From Allium sativum (lineage: Eukaryota > Streptophyta > Magnoliopsida > Asparagales > Amaryllidaceae): a DNA stretch of 64,000 nt. The notes under the pieces were generated by a model, which saw only the letters and a list, made by a program, of their open reading frames with translations, was not told the DNA's origin and made no database searches. Both the position numbers and the translations under genes were made by a program. This document shows, piece after piece, positions 24,018-36,699 of the stretch; position 1 is the stretch's first letter; every line of letters begins with the position of its first letter. The stretch is taken from the NCBI GenBank assembly GCA_030737875.1, contig CM060910.1:65666501-65730500 (forward strand), read 5' to 3'.

Positions 24018-24926
24018 TTGTACTATTCCAGTATTCTTTAAGAGCCAGCAATCCTTTGCAAGATGACTAGCCCGATGGCATTTACTGCAATCTCTGTTCT
24101 CTTGAAATTTTTGCTTGGATTTAGATCCACTCTTTACTCGTTTCTTCGAGGATTTGCACTTCCCCTACAAATGCCCTTGCTTATGGCAGTTATTGCATAT
24201 GGCAGTCGTTACTGGTTCTTTCTCAGATCTGGCCCTTTTCCGATTGTCTTTGGGCTTCTTACTCACCACAGACATTGTACTGGCCTCAGGATGATCAGTT
24301 TCAGACTCCTCTTTACTACTAGAACAGACTTCCTCTTCATAGCACAACATACCTTTCTTGTAGAGATCCTCGTATTGGTAAGCCATGTATATCATTTCAG
24401 AAAAAGGAAGCTTTACATTCCTCATTACACTATTCTGATATTTTCTTTGCAGGCCATGAATAAACCTCAGATTCTTCTTCTTTAGATCTTGAATTAGATG
24501 CGGGGCAAAAGGAGGAAGTTCATTGAATTTCTTATGATATTCTGGAATGGTCATATCTCCTTGTATCAGATAAGAGAATTCATCACATAATCGCTCAGTT
24601 GCTTCAGGAGGAGTAAATCTTTCTAGGAAAATCACTTTGAATTTATCCCAGGTGATATAACCTTCTGGATTATCCTTAATAATCGAATCCCACCAGAACA
24701 AAGCTTCTTCTTTGAGTGCCCAAGACGCCAGTAATCTTTTCTGGTCATCTCTCAGCTTTAAACCATCAAAGATTTTCTCTGTAGAATGAATCCAAGCTTG
24801 TGTTTCCATAATGGATTCTTTTCCTAAGAATGGCGATCCACCCAGATTTCAAAATCTCTTGAATAGAACTTCTATATCTGATTCTGGCTGCGGGAGAACA
24901 ACTGGCTCATTAGCTTGTCGATCCAT
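24018..24926 (-). pseudogene. Gag with two zinc knuckles (family 1)
   Basis: The likely start is ATG at 24924-24926 (MDRQANEPVVLP), 268 bases after the primer site. An in-frame TGA at 24849-24851 follows 25 residues. The capsid core ALFWWDSI, TWDKFKVIFLERF, FSYLIQGDMTIPEYHKKFNEL and LRFIHGLQ is typical of plant chromovirus Gag (retrotrans_gag). The first CX2CX4HX4C knuckle is CNNCHKQGHL*GKC with a stop inside it (24162-24164); the second, CSKCHRASHLAKDC, is intact and lies before the protease. Gag and PR share one frame. Confidence 0.88.
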
Positions 24927-25193
24927 ATGATTATTTCTTCTGTTCCTGCCACTCGTTTTCTAGTTCGTCTGCAATTAGCAGACAAAGTGTCAGGTCAACA
25001 GAAAAGATATTTCAAAATATAGAGACAAATACTTGAATGTAAATGTGTCTACTGGGGTGTATTTCATTCTGCCCTACTCATACTAGGATATTACTGATCC
25101 TATCTGTACTGAGTTACTTGTCCTAGAACACTACTGGTTATATCTCTGACGAGTTCGTTAATGTGTTATATACCAGAGCTAAGCTTAACCAAA
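24927..25193 (-). other. Untranslated leader between primer site and gag (family 1)
   Basis: No coding sequence is seen. It lies in the position of the packaging/leader segment of the element. Confidence 0.5.
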
Positions 25194-25205
25194 GCTCTGA
25201 TATCA
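25194..25205 (-). promoter_or_regulatory. Primer-binding site (initiator tRNA-Met), family 1
   Basis: The minus strand reads TGATATCAGAGC, one mismatch from TGGTATCAGAGC, three bases from the LTR end at 25209. Confidence 0.88.
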
Positions 25206-25208
25206 CGT

Positions 25209-27279
25209 TGTGACGACCCCAAAACTCCGTACTGCGGTGTTAAGGGTAATCTTTAGAATATAACACATAAACAGATAATAGCAGAACAGAAATAAATAAA
25301 TACACAAGATAATGAACAAATAATACACTGGATAAACAATAATCATCAGAGTTACATAGTATACAGGATCTTACTTAGTACAAATACAGTTCAGCTATAC
25401 ATAAATGTCTACAGCGGAAAACAAACATAATGTACAATAGGAGCTGAACAGCATAAAAAGAGATAAATGATAGAATCCATCTTCAGCTTCAGCTATCCAG
25501 AAAGAGACAGATAAAACTTGAGTACAAGGTTGCCCATGTAGAAAAAGGGGCACCCGAGTTTGCAAGTGAAACTAACTACGAGTCAGTCATGGGACTGGTA
25601 TGAGAGATCTACTTAACACATTTATAATATGGCTAATCACAGGACCAAGCCACTTTCGCGAAACGGGTTCACTCCATTGGATTGCCAGTGCTTCAAAACA
25701 AATAAATCTTTTAAACATCGCAATGCTTTTTATAAAAATGAAGCCATTATAAGACTCAGTTCCCATCACACAATGCAACGCAAACCGAAGGATAGAGTTT
25801 TACCTTATAGTGGCCAAAATTTGCTTAATACGAGTAAAACAAAAGAATTTGATTTTATAGCTAGTGTTTATATGTTTCAAAAAAAATTCAAATCATAAGT
25901 ATCAGTCATAGACGGCATTAATGCCCCATACCACTATGTTGCCATATATAGGTATACAATCAAAACCGCACAATCACGTATTTGGAAATTGGATTTCCGT
26001 CATGAACCAAGGCAAAAGATAGTCCTTACCGAATTTGAGATGCTCTAGCCCGTGTCTCAGGACCCAGACTCAGGTGGACCCTTGGATCGTCAGGGCCGGT
26101 CCACCGATGTGGATTATTATGCCTGAACACTATGTTTTCCTGCCCTTTGGGGGCGTAAATGAGTCAACGAATGACTCCATCGGTCCCGGATCGAACGGTA
26201 TAACCGAGGCGCCTCGCAACAGCAACAACCACATAGGTGAAAATAGTATAAATGTCAGCCAGTTTAAGCACCGACATCACCTCTAGCTAGAAGGAAACGC
26301 ATGCCCTCCCTGAGGTCCTTCTCCCGTTTCTGGTTAATACCGGGTTGCGAGGCTCGTGAATTCACGTTATACACAAAGCTTCGCCACACAGGTGGTGCTT
26401 TGATCATCAACCACAAGACTTTTCTTTTCAATAGAAGCCCTGATCAGTGCATCTTAGCATGCCACACGGGCAATTCACACCTTGCAACTGATGGTTATCA
26501 ATCACACTAAATGAATTCCAATGTCAGACACACAGTCCATTTGCAAGTCCATTCTGGGTCTGAACGAAACCGGAGGCACTATATACCTCACATATCCATT
26601 GATCTCCACGTACATCTGGACGATCACCACTCATTATCCATATTTCGGGATGCCTCTCAATCAAGACATCAGTTACCATCCAAACGAGGCGAAGATTTCC
26701 GGTCTTCAACCACCGTCTCCATCTTCGATTTCTTATCGTCGATTTAGTTATTCAGAATGGGATAAACCCGGTCTTTCTGAGCAACTCGCGTATATAATAA
26801 ACAAGTGCTACACAAACACACATACGCCTTCTTTCAATTCATTAGTCACTAACCGTAAATCAGTAAGAGAACGATTTCCCAAATATTAACCCCGAAGGCC
26901 GAAACCAACATCAGATCAAAACCCAGGAAGCCATTCGACTTAGCTAACCTTCAGTTAATTTCTAAATTTCTCATTCCATTTCATCTATAATATTTTATAA
27001 CAATTCATCGCTATTTTTATTTATTTTAAAATAGCCAATTTATTCAAACGACGCTTCGGGCCATAACGCGGCCGTGGCGCTGTTTTTCTTCAGATTTTAT
27101 TTACACATATCGGAAAATCTAACCGTTGGATCTTCACAAAATTTATATTATTCGAAAGAACTCTTCAAAACGAATCCAACGGTTCCAATTTTGGGAAAAT
27201 CCGACGGTCGGATCTCCCGGTACAATCGTTTGAAGTTTCGATTTCAAAATACGAACTGCAGCGTCGTTATTCGATTTAA

Positions 27280-27311
<32 letters not shown>

Positions 27312-28706
27312 ATCGATTCTGGCGCTGTTTTTTCTTTAGATTTGAATTAAACATTCCAGACAATCCAACCGTTGGATCTTTACAAAGTTGGTGTCGTTGG
27401 AAAGATATTTCCAAAGCGAACCCAATGGTTTTGGTTTCAGGAAAATCCGACGGTCGGATCTCCCGCACTAATCGTCTGAAATCACGGATTCAAAACACGA
27501 ACTGCAGCTTCGTTATTCGATTTATTTTAATTATATTTATATATATATAAATATAATCTATTCTTCGATTTCAAAACCATTTTCTTTTCATATATTTGAT
27601 AAAAATGATATTTTTGTCCAACAGACATTTATTTCAACACTTCACTATTTTTAACAATTCATGTATATAATAAAAATATGATTTTTAATGCAAAACAATT
27701 TATTTCAAAACACGACTATTTTATATAGTTCATATAGATGAAAAAAAATATGATTTTTATTATAAAACAATTTCTTTCGAACCTGTATACCATTCAACAC
27801 ATGAATTTCTATTCAACGAATGAATTTCGATTCAACACACGAATGTTTTCTATAGTTTGTATATATAGAGTAAAAATGTGATTTTTATTGTTAAAACAAT
27901 TTATTTAAAACACGAATACCATTCAACTCATGAATTTCTATTCAACGAATGAATTTCTATTCAACACATGAAGGTTTTCTATAGTTTGTATATATAGAGC
28001 AAAAATGTGATTTTTATTGTTAAAACAATTTATTTGAAACACGAATACCATTCAACACATGAATTTCTATTCAACGAATGAATTTCTATTCAACACATGA
28101 AGGTTTCTATAGTTTGTATATATAGAGTAAAAATGTGATTTTTATTGTTAAAACAATTTATTTAAAACACGAATACCATTCAACACATGAATTTCTATTC
28201 AACGAATGAATTTCTATTCAACACATGAAGGTTTTCTATAGTTTGTATATTTAGAGTAAAAATGTGATTTTTGTTGTTAAAACAATTTATTTAAAACACG
28301 AATACCATTCAACACATGGATTTCTATTCAACGAATGAATTTCTATTCAACACATGAAGGTTATTCAATATATGAAAATAATTCTAACACATGAATATTA
28401 TTCAAAATTTCGGCAGCATAACGGCAGGGTAGTTAAAACCGGGGTCGTCCCTAGTATGGCTCCTCGCTTTACCATAAATCCTCGCAGCTTTTGACAATGG
28501 GGATTCATGCATCTAGTTCGCACGCAGGCGGCATGTATATTTTTTTCATTTCCACAAGCTAATCCTATGTGGTTTCAACTAAATAATTCTCAACCACAAA
28601 CGGGTATCTTTCAACCACAAACAATTATAATCAACCATTCGCTATCAACCAATTTTCACACCAATCACAATCAATAAATATCGTCCATGGTTTGTGGACG
28701 AGGGGC

Positions 28707-28747
<41 letters not shown>

Positions 28748-30547
28748 GCATTAAACTTCTATTTCAACACATATATAATTTTTACAATGCATATATAACT
28801 TATACATCGAACGTACAACTTATACAACGCTTATACATGAGGTATACAACGCTTATATAACTCATACATCGACTATATAGTTTATACATCATCGTTTTAT
28901 AAATTAGAAATCTCACATTGGGTTCCACTCCAACAAAAATAGCAGAAGGCTCATAAAAATATGCGGTCTCTTCTAGAATGTAGAAGACGTCCACACGAGT
29001 CCACTGTCTCTTGTTTCACTGAATTTCATCAAAAAATGAAAAAGATATGATTTTTACAGTGAGATTAAAAACCGTAGCGCTTAGAAGTGCTATAGAATAG
29101 TTGAAATAATAATTAGCCGTTACCTTCCAATATCCTTCAAAACTAGGTTTTCGATTTGCGACCAATCCGTAGCACGATACGCCAATCGGGTTGTCGAAGA
29201 GGGCCGAGAGGCGCTCAGGCACGTGGTGGTGGCGTCTGGTTTGGTGGCCAGAATCGTGGCCGGCGACGCTCCAAACAGGCCAACTTCAGGCGCTCGATTC
29301 TCGAGGCACACGCAACGAGGGGGGCCGATTCTGGTATGGATGTGAAGCACAGATCGAGGGCTTCAAAACCCACTATGGCGTCGATGGTTTCGTGGAGTGT
29401 GGGAGGAAAAATCGAAGAGAGAAGGAAAGAAGAGGGTTCCGCCTTTAATCAGCTGTCGGGGAGAGAGAAAAACAGTTTTTCCGGATTTTTAAAATAATAA
29501 AGAAAAAATATGATTGCCCCGTGGTTATTTAAATTGGAAAATACCACTTTGACCATATGAACTCCAATCCGAACCCAACGACAGTCGTACCTAGCTAAAT
29601 ACCCTCATCCCGAACACAATGGGATATGTTTCGTAGGCCCATTCGACTATTTCAGTCAGTTTTCCTTCAATTTAAAATATATAACATTCAATATTCGATT
29701 TGAACGTACATTTCAATTTGCTAGGGCCACAAACTGATTCGAAAAATTCCAGAAAAATAAACCTAGCTATGTTTTGGTGATACGGTCCCAACAAAAATAG
29801 TTTCGTCGAATTCTGAGGTCGTCTGCGAAATGGCCCTTTTCTAGTCGATCCAATTTTATAGAAATTGACCAAACACATTTTCCTTCGCCACGCTCACATA
29901 TTAATTTCAAAAATTATGAAATTTGAAACCTAGCAATAATTTGACATCCCGGATTCAACAAAAGTGGTTTCGTTGAATTCTGAGGTCGTTTGCAAAATGG
30001 TCATTTTCTGGTCGGCCCAATTTAATAGAAATCGACCACACACATTTTCCTTTGCCACGCTCACATACTAGCTTCAAAAATTATGAAATTTGAAACTTAG
30101 CAATAGTTTAATATCCCGGATCAAACAAAAGTGGTTTCGTCGAATTCCGAGGTCGTTTGCAAAATGGTCATTTTCACGGGCTATATAAACTCCATAGCGA
30201 CCTTTCAGAAAATTCATTTGGCCATAATTTTTGATTGCCGCTATGAAACTTCGATTTTTCAGATTCTTTAGAAAGGTATTCACTAAAGATTTAATTATTT
30301 TTGGTTTCACTCAAATCCGTTTTGTTTTGCACCCGGTACAGTCAGTCAAAGTTTGAATTCAAATTTTGAAACTACCGCGCCATTTCAGGCCTTGTTTATA
30401 ATTAGAAATAATTATATTCATTTTCAATGTCGGTTCAAACTTACTTTTCATCATTATTATTTAAAATATTTATTTTAAATATTTAGAATCCACTAAAATA
30501 GCCAATTTAAAAATTTTAAATTGGTTCAGATTTTCCGGGTCGTTACA
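25209..30547 (-). mobile_element. 5' LTR of the family 1 element
   Basis: A 5,339-bp LTR opening TGTGACGACC and closing GTCGTTACA, closely similar to 2778-8104. Its left edge adjoins the primer site and gag-pol, so it is the 5' LTR of a minus-strand element whose 3' LTR is missing. Its right edge is followed by TTTCG (30548-30552) and the same flank as the solo LTR. It contains 223-bp units (27076 and 27321), a TA run at about 27284-27312, the 129-bp array (27780-28390), a TA run at 28710-28742, the 167-bp repeats (29745-30185) and a TATA-like site at 30182-30189. Confidence 0.93.
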
Positions 30548-32323
30548 TTTCGTAACCTGTATAATTATGGAAAAACGACAGTTAATGCATGCTTGTGTGA
30601 AGTTGAATATCGTTTGCAGGAATCATTGACTACAAGGGTTGTCCCGGTGTATCCTACTGTTCAACGTGGACTAGTAGGTTGTTTGCAATATAGAATAAAG
30701 TCATGGATCAAAACATTATGAAACAAAGCCAAATCCAAAGAGATGTAGCAGTTTTTTTAGTGCCAAATGCAAGCCCATTGTTTCATGCTTTATTTTTACT
30801 TGCCTTTTGTTTGGTAATTACTATATTTTCAATCATATTTATAAATCGTCAGGCAAGCATATGAAGATTAGGTACTTACTACAAAGTATTTTGGGCATTA
30901 CACAATTCAACAGGAGGCTTCTCATATAGAGAATAAGAAAATGGAGATACCGTAGAAATTTGAGAATATGAGTTTGAAATAAAGTCATGATCAGTCATGG
31001 GAGTTCAAAATTCAACCATTTCAACTAATTTAAGTAGCAGTGTAAGGCATTTGCCTTAAAACTCGAATAAACTAATTTAAGAAACCTTTTTGCTTGAAAT
31101 ACTCAAAAATATTTGTAGAACAATTTTGTTTGAGATTTTAAATCATGTTTACCTTAAAATTGGGTTGATATAGCACTTATAGTTAGTCAAGCTAGTTTTC
31201 TAACTAAAATTCAAGCATTATCCTGAATTCATTCACCTTTAATTTGACATATTTTTTATTTTTCCATGTTGCTTTTGCTATTTTCAATGAGCTTTGCATA
31301 AGTGGATGAAATGAAGTCAATAAGTAGCTTTCCGCTGAAATTCACCCAATTGACATGTGTGGTAAGCTGTATATTTTACTCTTTCTGGTTTGTCATCAGT
31401 TAAAAAAAAAGTGAAACAACGTATTTTGACAATATAGCGTTGGGAAGGCTTTATGCTATTTGTATCATGCCATGGCATTTTAACAATGTTGATGTATTAG
31501 CTATATGAGAGTCGAACATTGCTCAATTGAAACTTCTCTATCTGCAAAAATTATACTTTTCAAGTTGGGTGCCATCAATGTGGATGGATATTTAATGTAG
31601 TTTATGCTAGTTCTTGCTCCTAGCTATAAAATGTGTGATGTGTTTCTTAACTGAACCTAAATCAGAAGTACTTCAACTTTTATAGATGCACAATTTTTTA
31701 ACCCTTTGCAACCTCATATTGGCTTCTTCAATTGGCTGCTAATTGTGTTATATTTAAATTTAATACATGGTACATATTTGCATGTAGAACCATTTTCCTA
31801 TTTGGTTATGATCTCTCAGCTACAATATTTTGGCTACACCCCGTGTGTTAATCACGGGTTCGCATTAGTTCAAGAGACAATTCACGACGAATTGAGAGTA
31901 GTGCGCTCAATGATTGTAAAACAAGATCGATTTGAGCTTTAGATGTCAACAGAAACCCTAACCTTTCAAAATACTTATAGTGATATATTCTGGTGCTTAC
32001 AGGGGAGCGTGTATAGATAATAACTCCAGAGAATAAATTCTCGTCACCCTGTCAAAGCCTGAGAGAGTGTGTATTTTAATTGCTTCAGAGAATAAATTCT
32101 CGTCACCTCGTCCCGTGTGGGAAATAAATAATCTATATGCCGTATCTAATGACTAGAGAGACATGATTATTGTCAACTCCAGACCTGTGTGGGGTTTTTT
32201 ATTAATCTGGCAATTTATCGTTACATTTTTATATGGTCATATCAGTCATCAGTTCAACCTGTAAAATATAGTCATCGCCATACAAGCCTCTCGGTCGTAT
32301 GGTAAATCTTCCAACTCATCACA
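30548..32323. other. Second copy of the solo-LTR flank
   Basis: This matches 8105-9876, including the TSD-derived TTTCG, the paired palindromes (32029-32042, 32088-32101) and the short frame at 31706-31942. It stops at about 32323 against the RNase H coding of element 3b. The break has TGTGA-like microhomology (minus strand CATGTGATGAGTTGG against TTGTGTGACGAGTTGG in copy 1). Confidence 0.85.
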
Positions 32324-32523
32324 TGGACTCTGAATTGTCTACCTCCATAACATACCACCCTTCCCTCTTGCATTAGGACCGCACCAAGCCCTGTACCACA
32401 CACATCGGTGTATACTGTGAACACTTTGTTTCCACTCGGCAAAGTCAAGACTGGGGCTGTTGTCAGAGCCCTCTTTAATCGTTGGAAAGCAACATCACAA
32501 TCAATATCCCATGATAACGTCAA
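32324..32523 (-). pseudogene. RNase H N-terminal fragment, truncated (element 3b)
   Basis: [34 protein letters not shown] and the RQFRVH site are visible, the start of a Ty3/gypsy RNase H. The frame then runs into unrelated flank DNA at about 32323, so all of the remaining RNase H, integrase, chromodomain and 3' LTR is gone. The usual 'DAS' is DVC and 'YASRQL' is YGGRQF, showing decay. Confidence 0.85.
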
Positions 32524-33189
32524 ATTATTGCTCGTCGGCCTGGTGAGTGGGGCTGATATATTTGCGAGTCCTTAATGAACTTCCCATAATAGTCTGCTAA
32601 CCCAAGAAAACTTCTCACCACTATTGCATTCTTTGGGATCTGCCAATCCTGAACTGCAACTACCTTCACTAGATCTACTGGTAGCCCGTCTTTAGAAACC
32701 ACATGCCCTAGGAATCTCACCTCTTTCCTCCAAAAATGGCATTTGGAGAACTTTGCCTTAAGATGGTGCGCACAGAGAGTATTCAAAACTTCTCTCAAAT
32801 GTTGGGCATGCTCTTCATCGCTCTTCGAGAAAATTAAGATATCATCAACAAAGAATAGAACAAACTTGTTCAGAAACTCCTGGAGTACTCTACTCATCAG
32901 ATCCACATAATATGCGGGTGCATTAGTCAATCCAAAAGGCATGCCTAACCACTCAAAGAAATCATCTCGAGTTCTGAAAGAAGTCTTATCTATACTATCC
33001 TTGGCCACCCTCAACCGATGGAAACCCCATGGCCAAGTCTAACTGAGAGAAAACAGATGCACCAACAAGCTGGTCAAACAGATCATCTATCCTCGGGAGT
33101 GGGTGCCTATTCTTTTTAGTGAGTTTATTCAACTCCCTATAATCCGCACATAAGCGAAGCGAACCATTCGCCTTAGTTGCGAATACCAC
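32520..33189 (-). pseudogene. Reverse transcriptase (element 3b)
   Basis: Two overlapping pieces: [33 protein letters not shown] and SQLDLAMGF (32995-33189), then after a frameshift the segment with [56 protein letters not shown] and SFLGLADYYGKFIKD (32520-33014). The catalytic DD is present, but the frameshift and a further frame change at 32520 disable it. Confidence 0.9.
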
Positions 33190-33711
33190 CGGAGCACCTT
33201 ATTCAGATATGCTTCGCCTAATAAACCCTTTTTCAAGTAGCTCCCTCCTTTCCCTTGGAGTCATGTGGCACATGAGCAATGCAACTGGCATTGTATTGTC
33301 CACCAAGTATATACAAAAATTTATCCCGTGCCTCGGAGGTAAACCTCGGACCTCCTCAAAAACATCAGAATACTCACGGACTACTGGTATAGATCGCAGA
33401 TCATCGATAGATGCATCAAGTGACTCTAGGAAACTAAGCATGACAGACCCCTTAGGGTCACAAGAAATCTCGAGGGTCTTCCTATGGAAAGTCAAAAGTC
33501 TAACGACCATCTTCTCATAATCCAGAATGGCACCATACCTGGCTAGCCAATCCACCCCTAGAATCGAACCATAGACCATAAAACCAAGCACATATGCGTC
33601 GTACTCAAACTCAACGCCTAACATAGATATTCTCAAACCCCGACAAACCATGGAAAATTGAGACGTACCACCAATGGGATTTGAGACAACAACGGGATCC
33701 ACTACCATACT
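33190..33711 (-). pseudogene. Protease C-terminal half and linker (element 3b)
   Basis: It holds VVVSNPIGG, GLRISMLGVEFEYDAYVLG, ILGVDWLARYGAILDYE and YSDVFEEVRGLPPRHGINF. It is separated from its N-terminal half (34218-34493) only by the hAT-like insertion, across which the frame would continue. A stop follows EKGFIRRSISE at about 33196-33198. Confidence 0.87.
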
Positions 33712-34209
33712 ATGAAGTTAAAGCCCCCACAAACTCCCCGCTATATCCCATAGCGCTCTCCGGCCGCTACGCTATTTCAATTTAGCGCTGATGAATAGTA
33801 GCTACGCTTAAAGCCCCGCTATTATCCGCTGCATCCTCTAAATCAATGCTATTTAGCACCCGTTTTAGCAATATTAATACACAAAGGATGATTTGACCGA
33901 TTCTTTTTAAAAATAAATCAAAAAAGCTAATGTAAAGAGCTAATTTTAAGACACAAGTGCCTTACATTAGGTAAAAATCTGCAATAATCCTCGAATCTAA
34001 TGTGCATAACCATGATATTCCTTGATTTTGTTATATAATATTAATTATCATTTATTTCTTCTACACAAATGATAATTCATTAATTTTAATCTTATAGTTT
34101 TACATTTAGTTAACATTTTTGCACCTCCGCTATATCCCCGCTTTTTCCCCGCTTCGAATTTTCACACCTCTACCGCTATAGAACCGCTAAGCGCTTTAAC
34201 TGCACAGAT
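33712..34209. mobile_element. hAT-like non-autonomous DNA transposon (MITE), 498 bp
   Basis: It is flanked by the perfect 8-bp duplication ACCATACT (33704-33711 and 34210-34217), the TSD length of hAT elements. The subterminal inverted pair AGTTAAAGC (33716-33724) and GCTTTAACT (about 34193-34201) lies near the ends, though the outermost bases (ATGA... and ...CAGAT) do not match well. The ends hold clustered CCGCTAT/AGCGCT/TAGCGC motifs, often seen as subterminal repeats. There is no transposase frame. It splits the protease gene of element 3b; excision with one TSD copy would restore the reading frame. Confidence 0.8.
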
Positions 34210-34493
34210 ACCATACTGGTATTAAGGTGCAGCGACTCAACCACAGAATCAGATATAAATGAATGTGAAGCGTCAGAATCAAAAAGAGTTCTAACAGGAT
34301 GATTGGAAAGAGAAATCAAACCTTCCACATAAACTTTACCACCTCTATCAGGAGCACTGGTCACGAGAGCATGCACCTGCCTTCTAGAAGATCCTATCCT
34401 TTGACCTTTCTTCTTCAGACACTCCTTAGAAAAGTGTCTGATCTCTCCACAACTAAAACAAGCATTCTTCTTTCTTTTGCAGTCCTTGACCAA
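34210..34493 (-). pseudogene. Gag zinc knuckle and protease active site (element 3b)
   Basis: The segment has CFSCGEIRHFSKEC (CX2CX4HX4C knuckle) followed by the protease site TLFDSDASHSFIS, where the usual DSGAS Gly is Asp. A first knuckle (CHNCGREDHLVKDC) is readable just upstream in another frame. The frame ends inside the hAT-like insertion. Confidence 0.87.
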
Positions 34494-35307
34494 ATGATCC
34501 TCACGTCCACAATTATGACACTTCCTCTTATCCCTAGCCTTGTCGTCCTTTCCGCCATTCTTTTGTTGTTGTTGTTATTATCCTTTCTTGGGCCATACTT
34601 TCTTGTTTTGCATTTCATCCACTTAAACTTCTCTCTTTTCAGATTTATCTTCCTCATGCATCAATGCCATAACAACGAGCCTTTCAAAAGTTGCTCCCAT
34701 TAGAAATGGGACATAGCTAACCCATGGAGGGGTTCATTCAGACCTTTTACAAACCGCAAAGATTTCTCATATATGGTATCTACAAGCTCCAAACCAAATC
34801 TTGCTAGTCGTTTGAATTTTTTAACATACTTTTTGACATTCATGCCACCTTGTTTGAGTTCCAGAAACCTTTCCGTTTGCATTCTTTGCTCGGCTTGAGA
34901 AAGAAACATCATTTCGAATCTCTGTCGGAAATCATCCCAAGTCTCCACTGGATGCCCTGCTTGCGTCACTTCCCACCAGAATGAAGCCTCGTCTTTCAGC
35001 AGCCAAACGGCCAACTAAATCTTCCTATTGTCCTCAACTTCAAAAATTCCAAATAAATCCTCCGTTTCTTTAAGCCAATTTCTTGCCTCCACGAAAGTCT
35101 CAGTTCCACTAAATAGCTTTCCCCCAAAGCACGGAAGTCTTTACATATCTTATAACAATTATCATCACGCGAAAGAGGAGGAGGAACAACGGATGCAGCT
35201 GGGGGAGGAACGTTTCCTTGGCCTTCGGCAAGTGCCGCAGCCTCAAGATACCTACGAAACCAAGCAAGTATCTGAGCGCCCTCAGGGATATTAGTTTCCC
35301 CAGGCAT
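34494..35307 (-). pseudogene. Gag capsid region (element 3b)
   Basis: It starts at MPGETNIPEG (35305-35307) with a proline-rich N-terminus. After a frameshift come WLLKDEASFWWEVTQ, TWDDFRQRFEMMF, ERFLELKQGGMNVKKYVKKF and LRFVKGLNEPL, the retrotrans_gag core. Further stops and frame changes follow at about 34697 and 34560, including a run of Asn codons from a repeated TTG/TTA tract (about 34560-34578). Confidence 0.85.
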
Positions 35308-35456
35308 GCTGAAAGAAAAAGGAAAAAGGATTCAAACAGAGAATCGAAAGATATTACATATGGCTTTGTGGAATATGTTTTTTTTTAAATAGACTTTCTT
35401 TTGAAACCTTTTTGAAAACAATTTTCAAAATCTTTTATCCGATCTGGTAACCTTCA

Positions 35457-35468
35457 TCTCTGATACCA
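35457..35468 (-). promoter_or_regulatory. Primer-binding site, element 3b
   Basis: The minus strand reads TGGTATCAGAGA, one mismatch from the initiator tRNA-Met complement, two bases from the LTR start. Confidence 0.85.
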
Positions 35469-36656
35469 AGTATGACACTCACGTCCTTTAATGTCACTCA
35501 ATAAGAGAATGCATTAAGTTTCGTTAAGCGTTATAGGTAATCAGAAACAGAATCATTACAAGACAGATAATTAGTAGCAGCGGAATTTAAAATTTAATTA
35601 AGCAGAAAACATCGTATTTCAAAACATGGTTACATCATATGTCTGAAATGCATAAAGCCCAGTACATAAACCTTAAAACTTCATACTTGTACTTAAAACA
35701 ACATAGAACAGCAATAATGAAAAGAGCACATTTCCCCCAAAAACTTAGCCATGGTAGATAGATAAGAAATCGAGCAGTACATCTACACAGCTCCAAGCAA
35801 AGCTAAGCAGAATCCTGATCAAGCTTGAGTATTTCCACCCTGATAAACTGGGCGGAATAGAAGAGGAAACAAAATAGGTCAGACATAAAGTCTGGCGAGT
35901 CTAGTTACTTTTAGCATATAAATAAGTAAAAGCATTATGACAGGCATATAAAATGGATACATAAGAGAGATAACATCATAGAAGGCAGGTATGACAAGGT
36001 AAACAGGATAAACTGAACAGAACAGGCATTGCGCTTCTCTACTACTTTCTCCCTCTCTGTACCAATATTAGTATCATATGAACAAGATGATTCCAACTAG
36101 AATAGAATGGTAGACTTAGGTGCACTTCTAGTAACAGGTTTTACCCCAACAAGAACAACAAGTAGCCCAACAGGAATAACAGGTTCTACACCCAACAAGA
36201 ATAACAGGCTTACCAACAAACAAGACTAGATGTACCCTAATTACTACTCAATCAATCGACTCCCTACTCCATAGATACCCGGTGTTGTCCCCACAGTAGG
36301 ATGTATCACTTCCTAAAGTGGCAACCCTATATTTTCCGGATGTGCACAACCATATCTATAGGTGTCACGGCGTCTTAACTTCCTCTGCTAGACCCATGCA
36401 CGCACATGACTCCGTTGGTATGCACCGTCCCCCATGTTTAGATCTCTTACAATCAGCCCAGTAAGCGTGCCCCGACTCCGAGCTAGTTCGGAGTACTCGT
36501 TTGATACCTATATGTGGGTTACTGATTGAAACGGGTCGCACACACAAGATGGTACAAGCTTCCTCCTACGGCTTGAATCCCCACTACTAGGTTTTCCACA
36601 GGTTATGCCCTACCAGAGTTTAAAGACTTCATAACCCCACAGGTTAAGTTTATAGG

Positions 36657-36659
<3 letters not shown>

Positions 36660-36698
<39 letters not shown>
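36660..36698. repeat. (TA)n microsatellite
   Basis: About 38 bp of TA, following GGTTAAGTTTATAGGCC in the 3b LTR. Confidence 0.92.

Positions 36699-36699
<1 letters not shown>

Noticed and set aside
27074..27550. 158-residue plus-strand open frame
   Set aside because: It runs across the two 223-bp LTR repeats and a TA microsatellite; the other LTR copy breaks it. Composition is repeat-driven.
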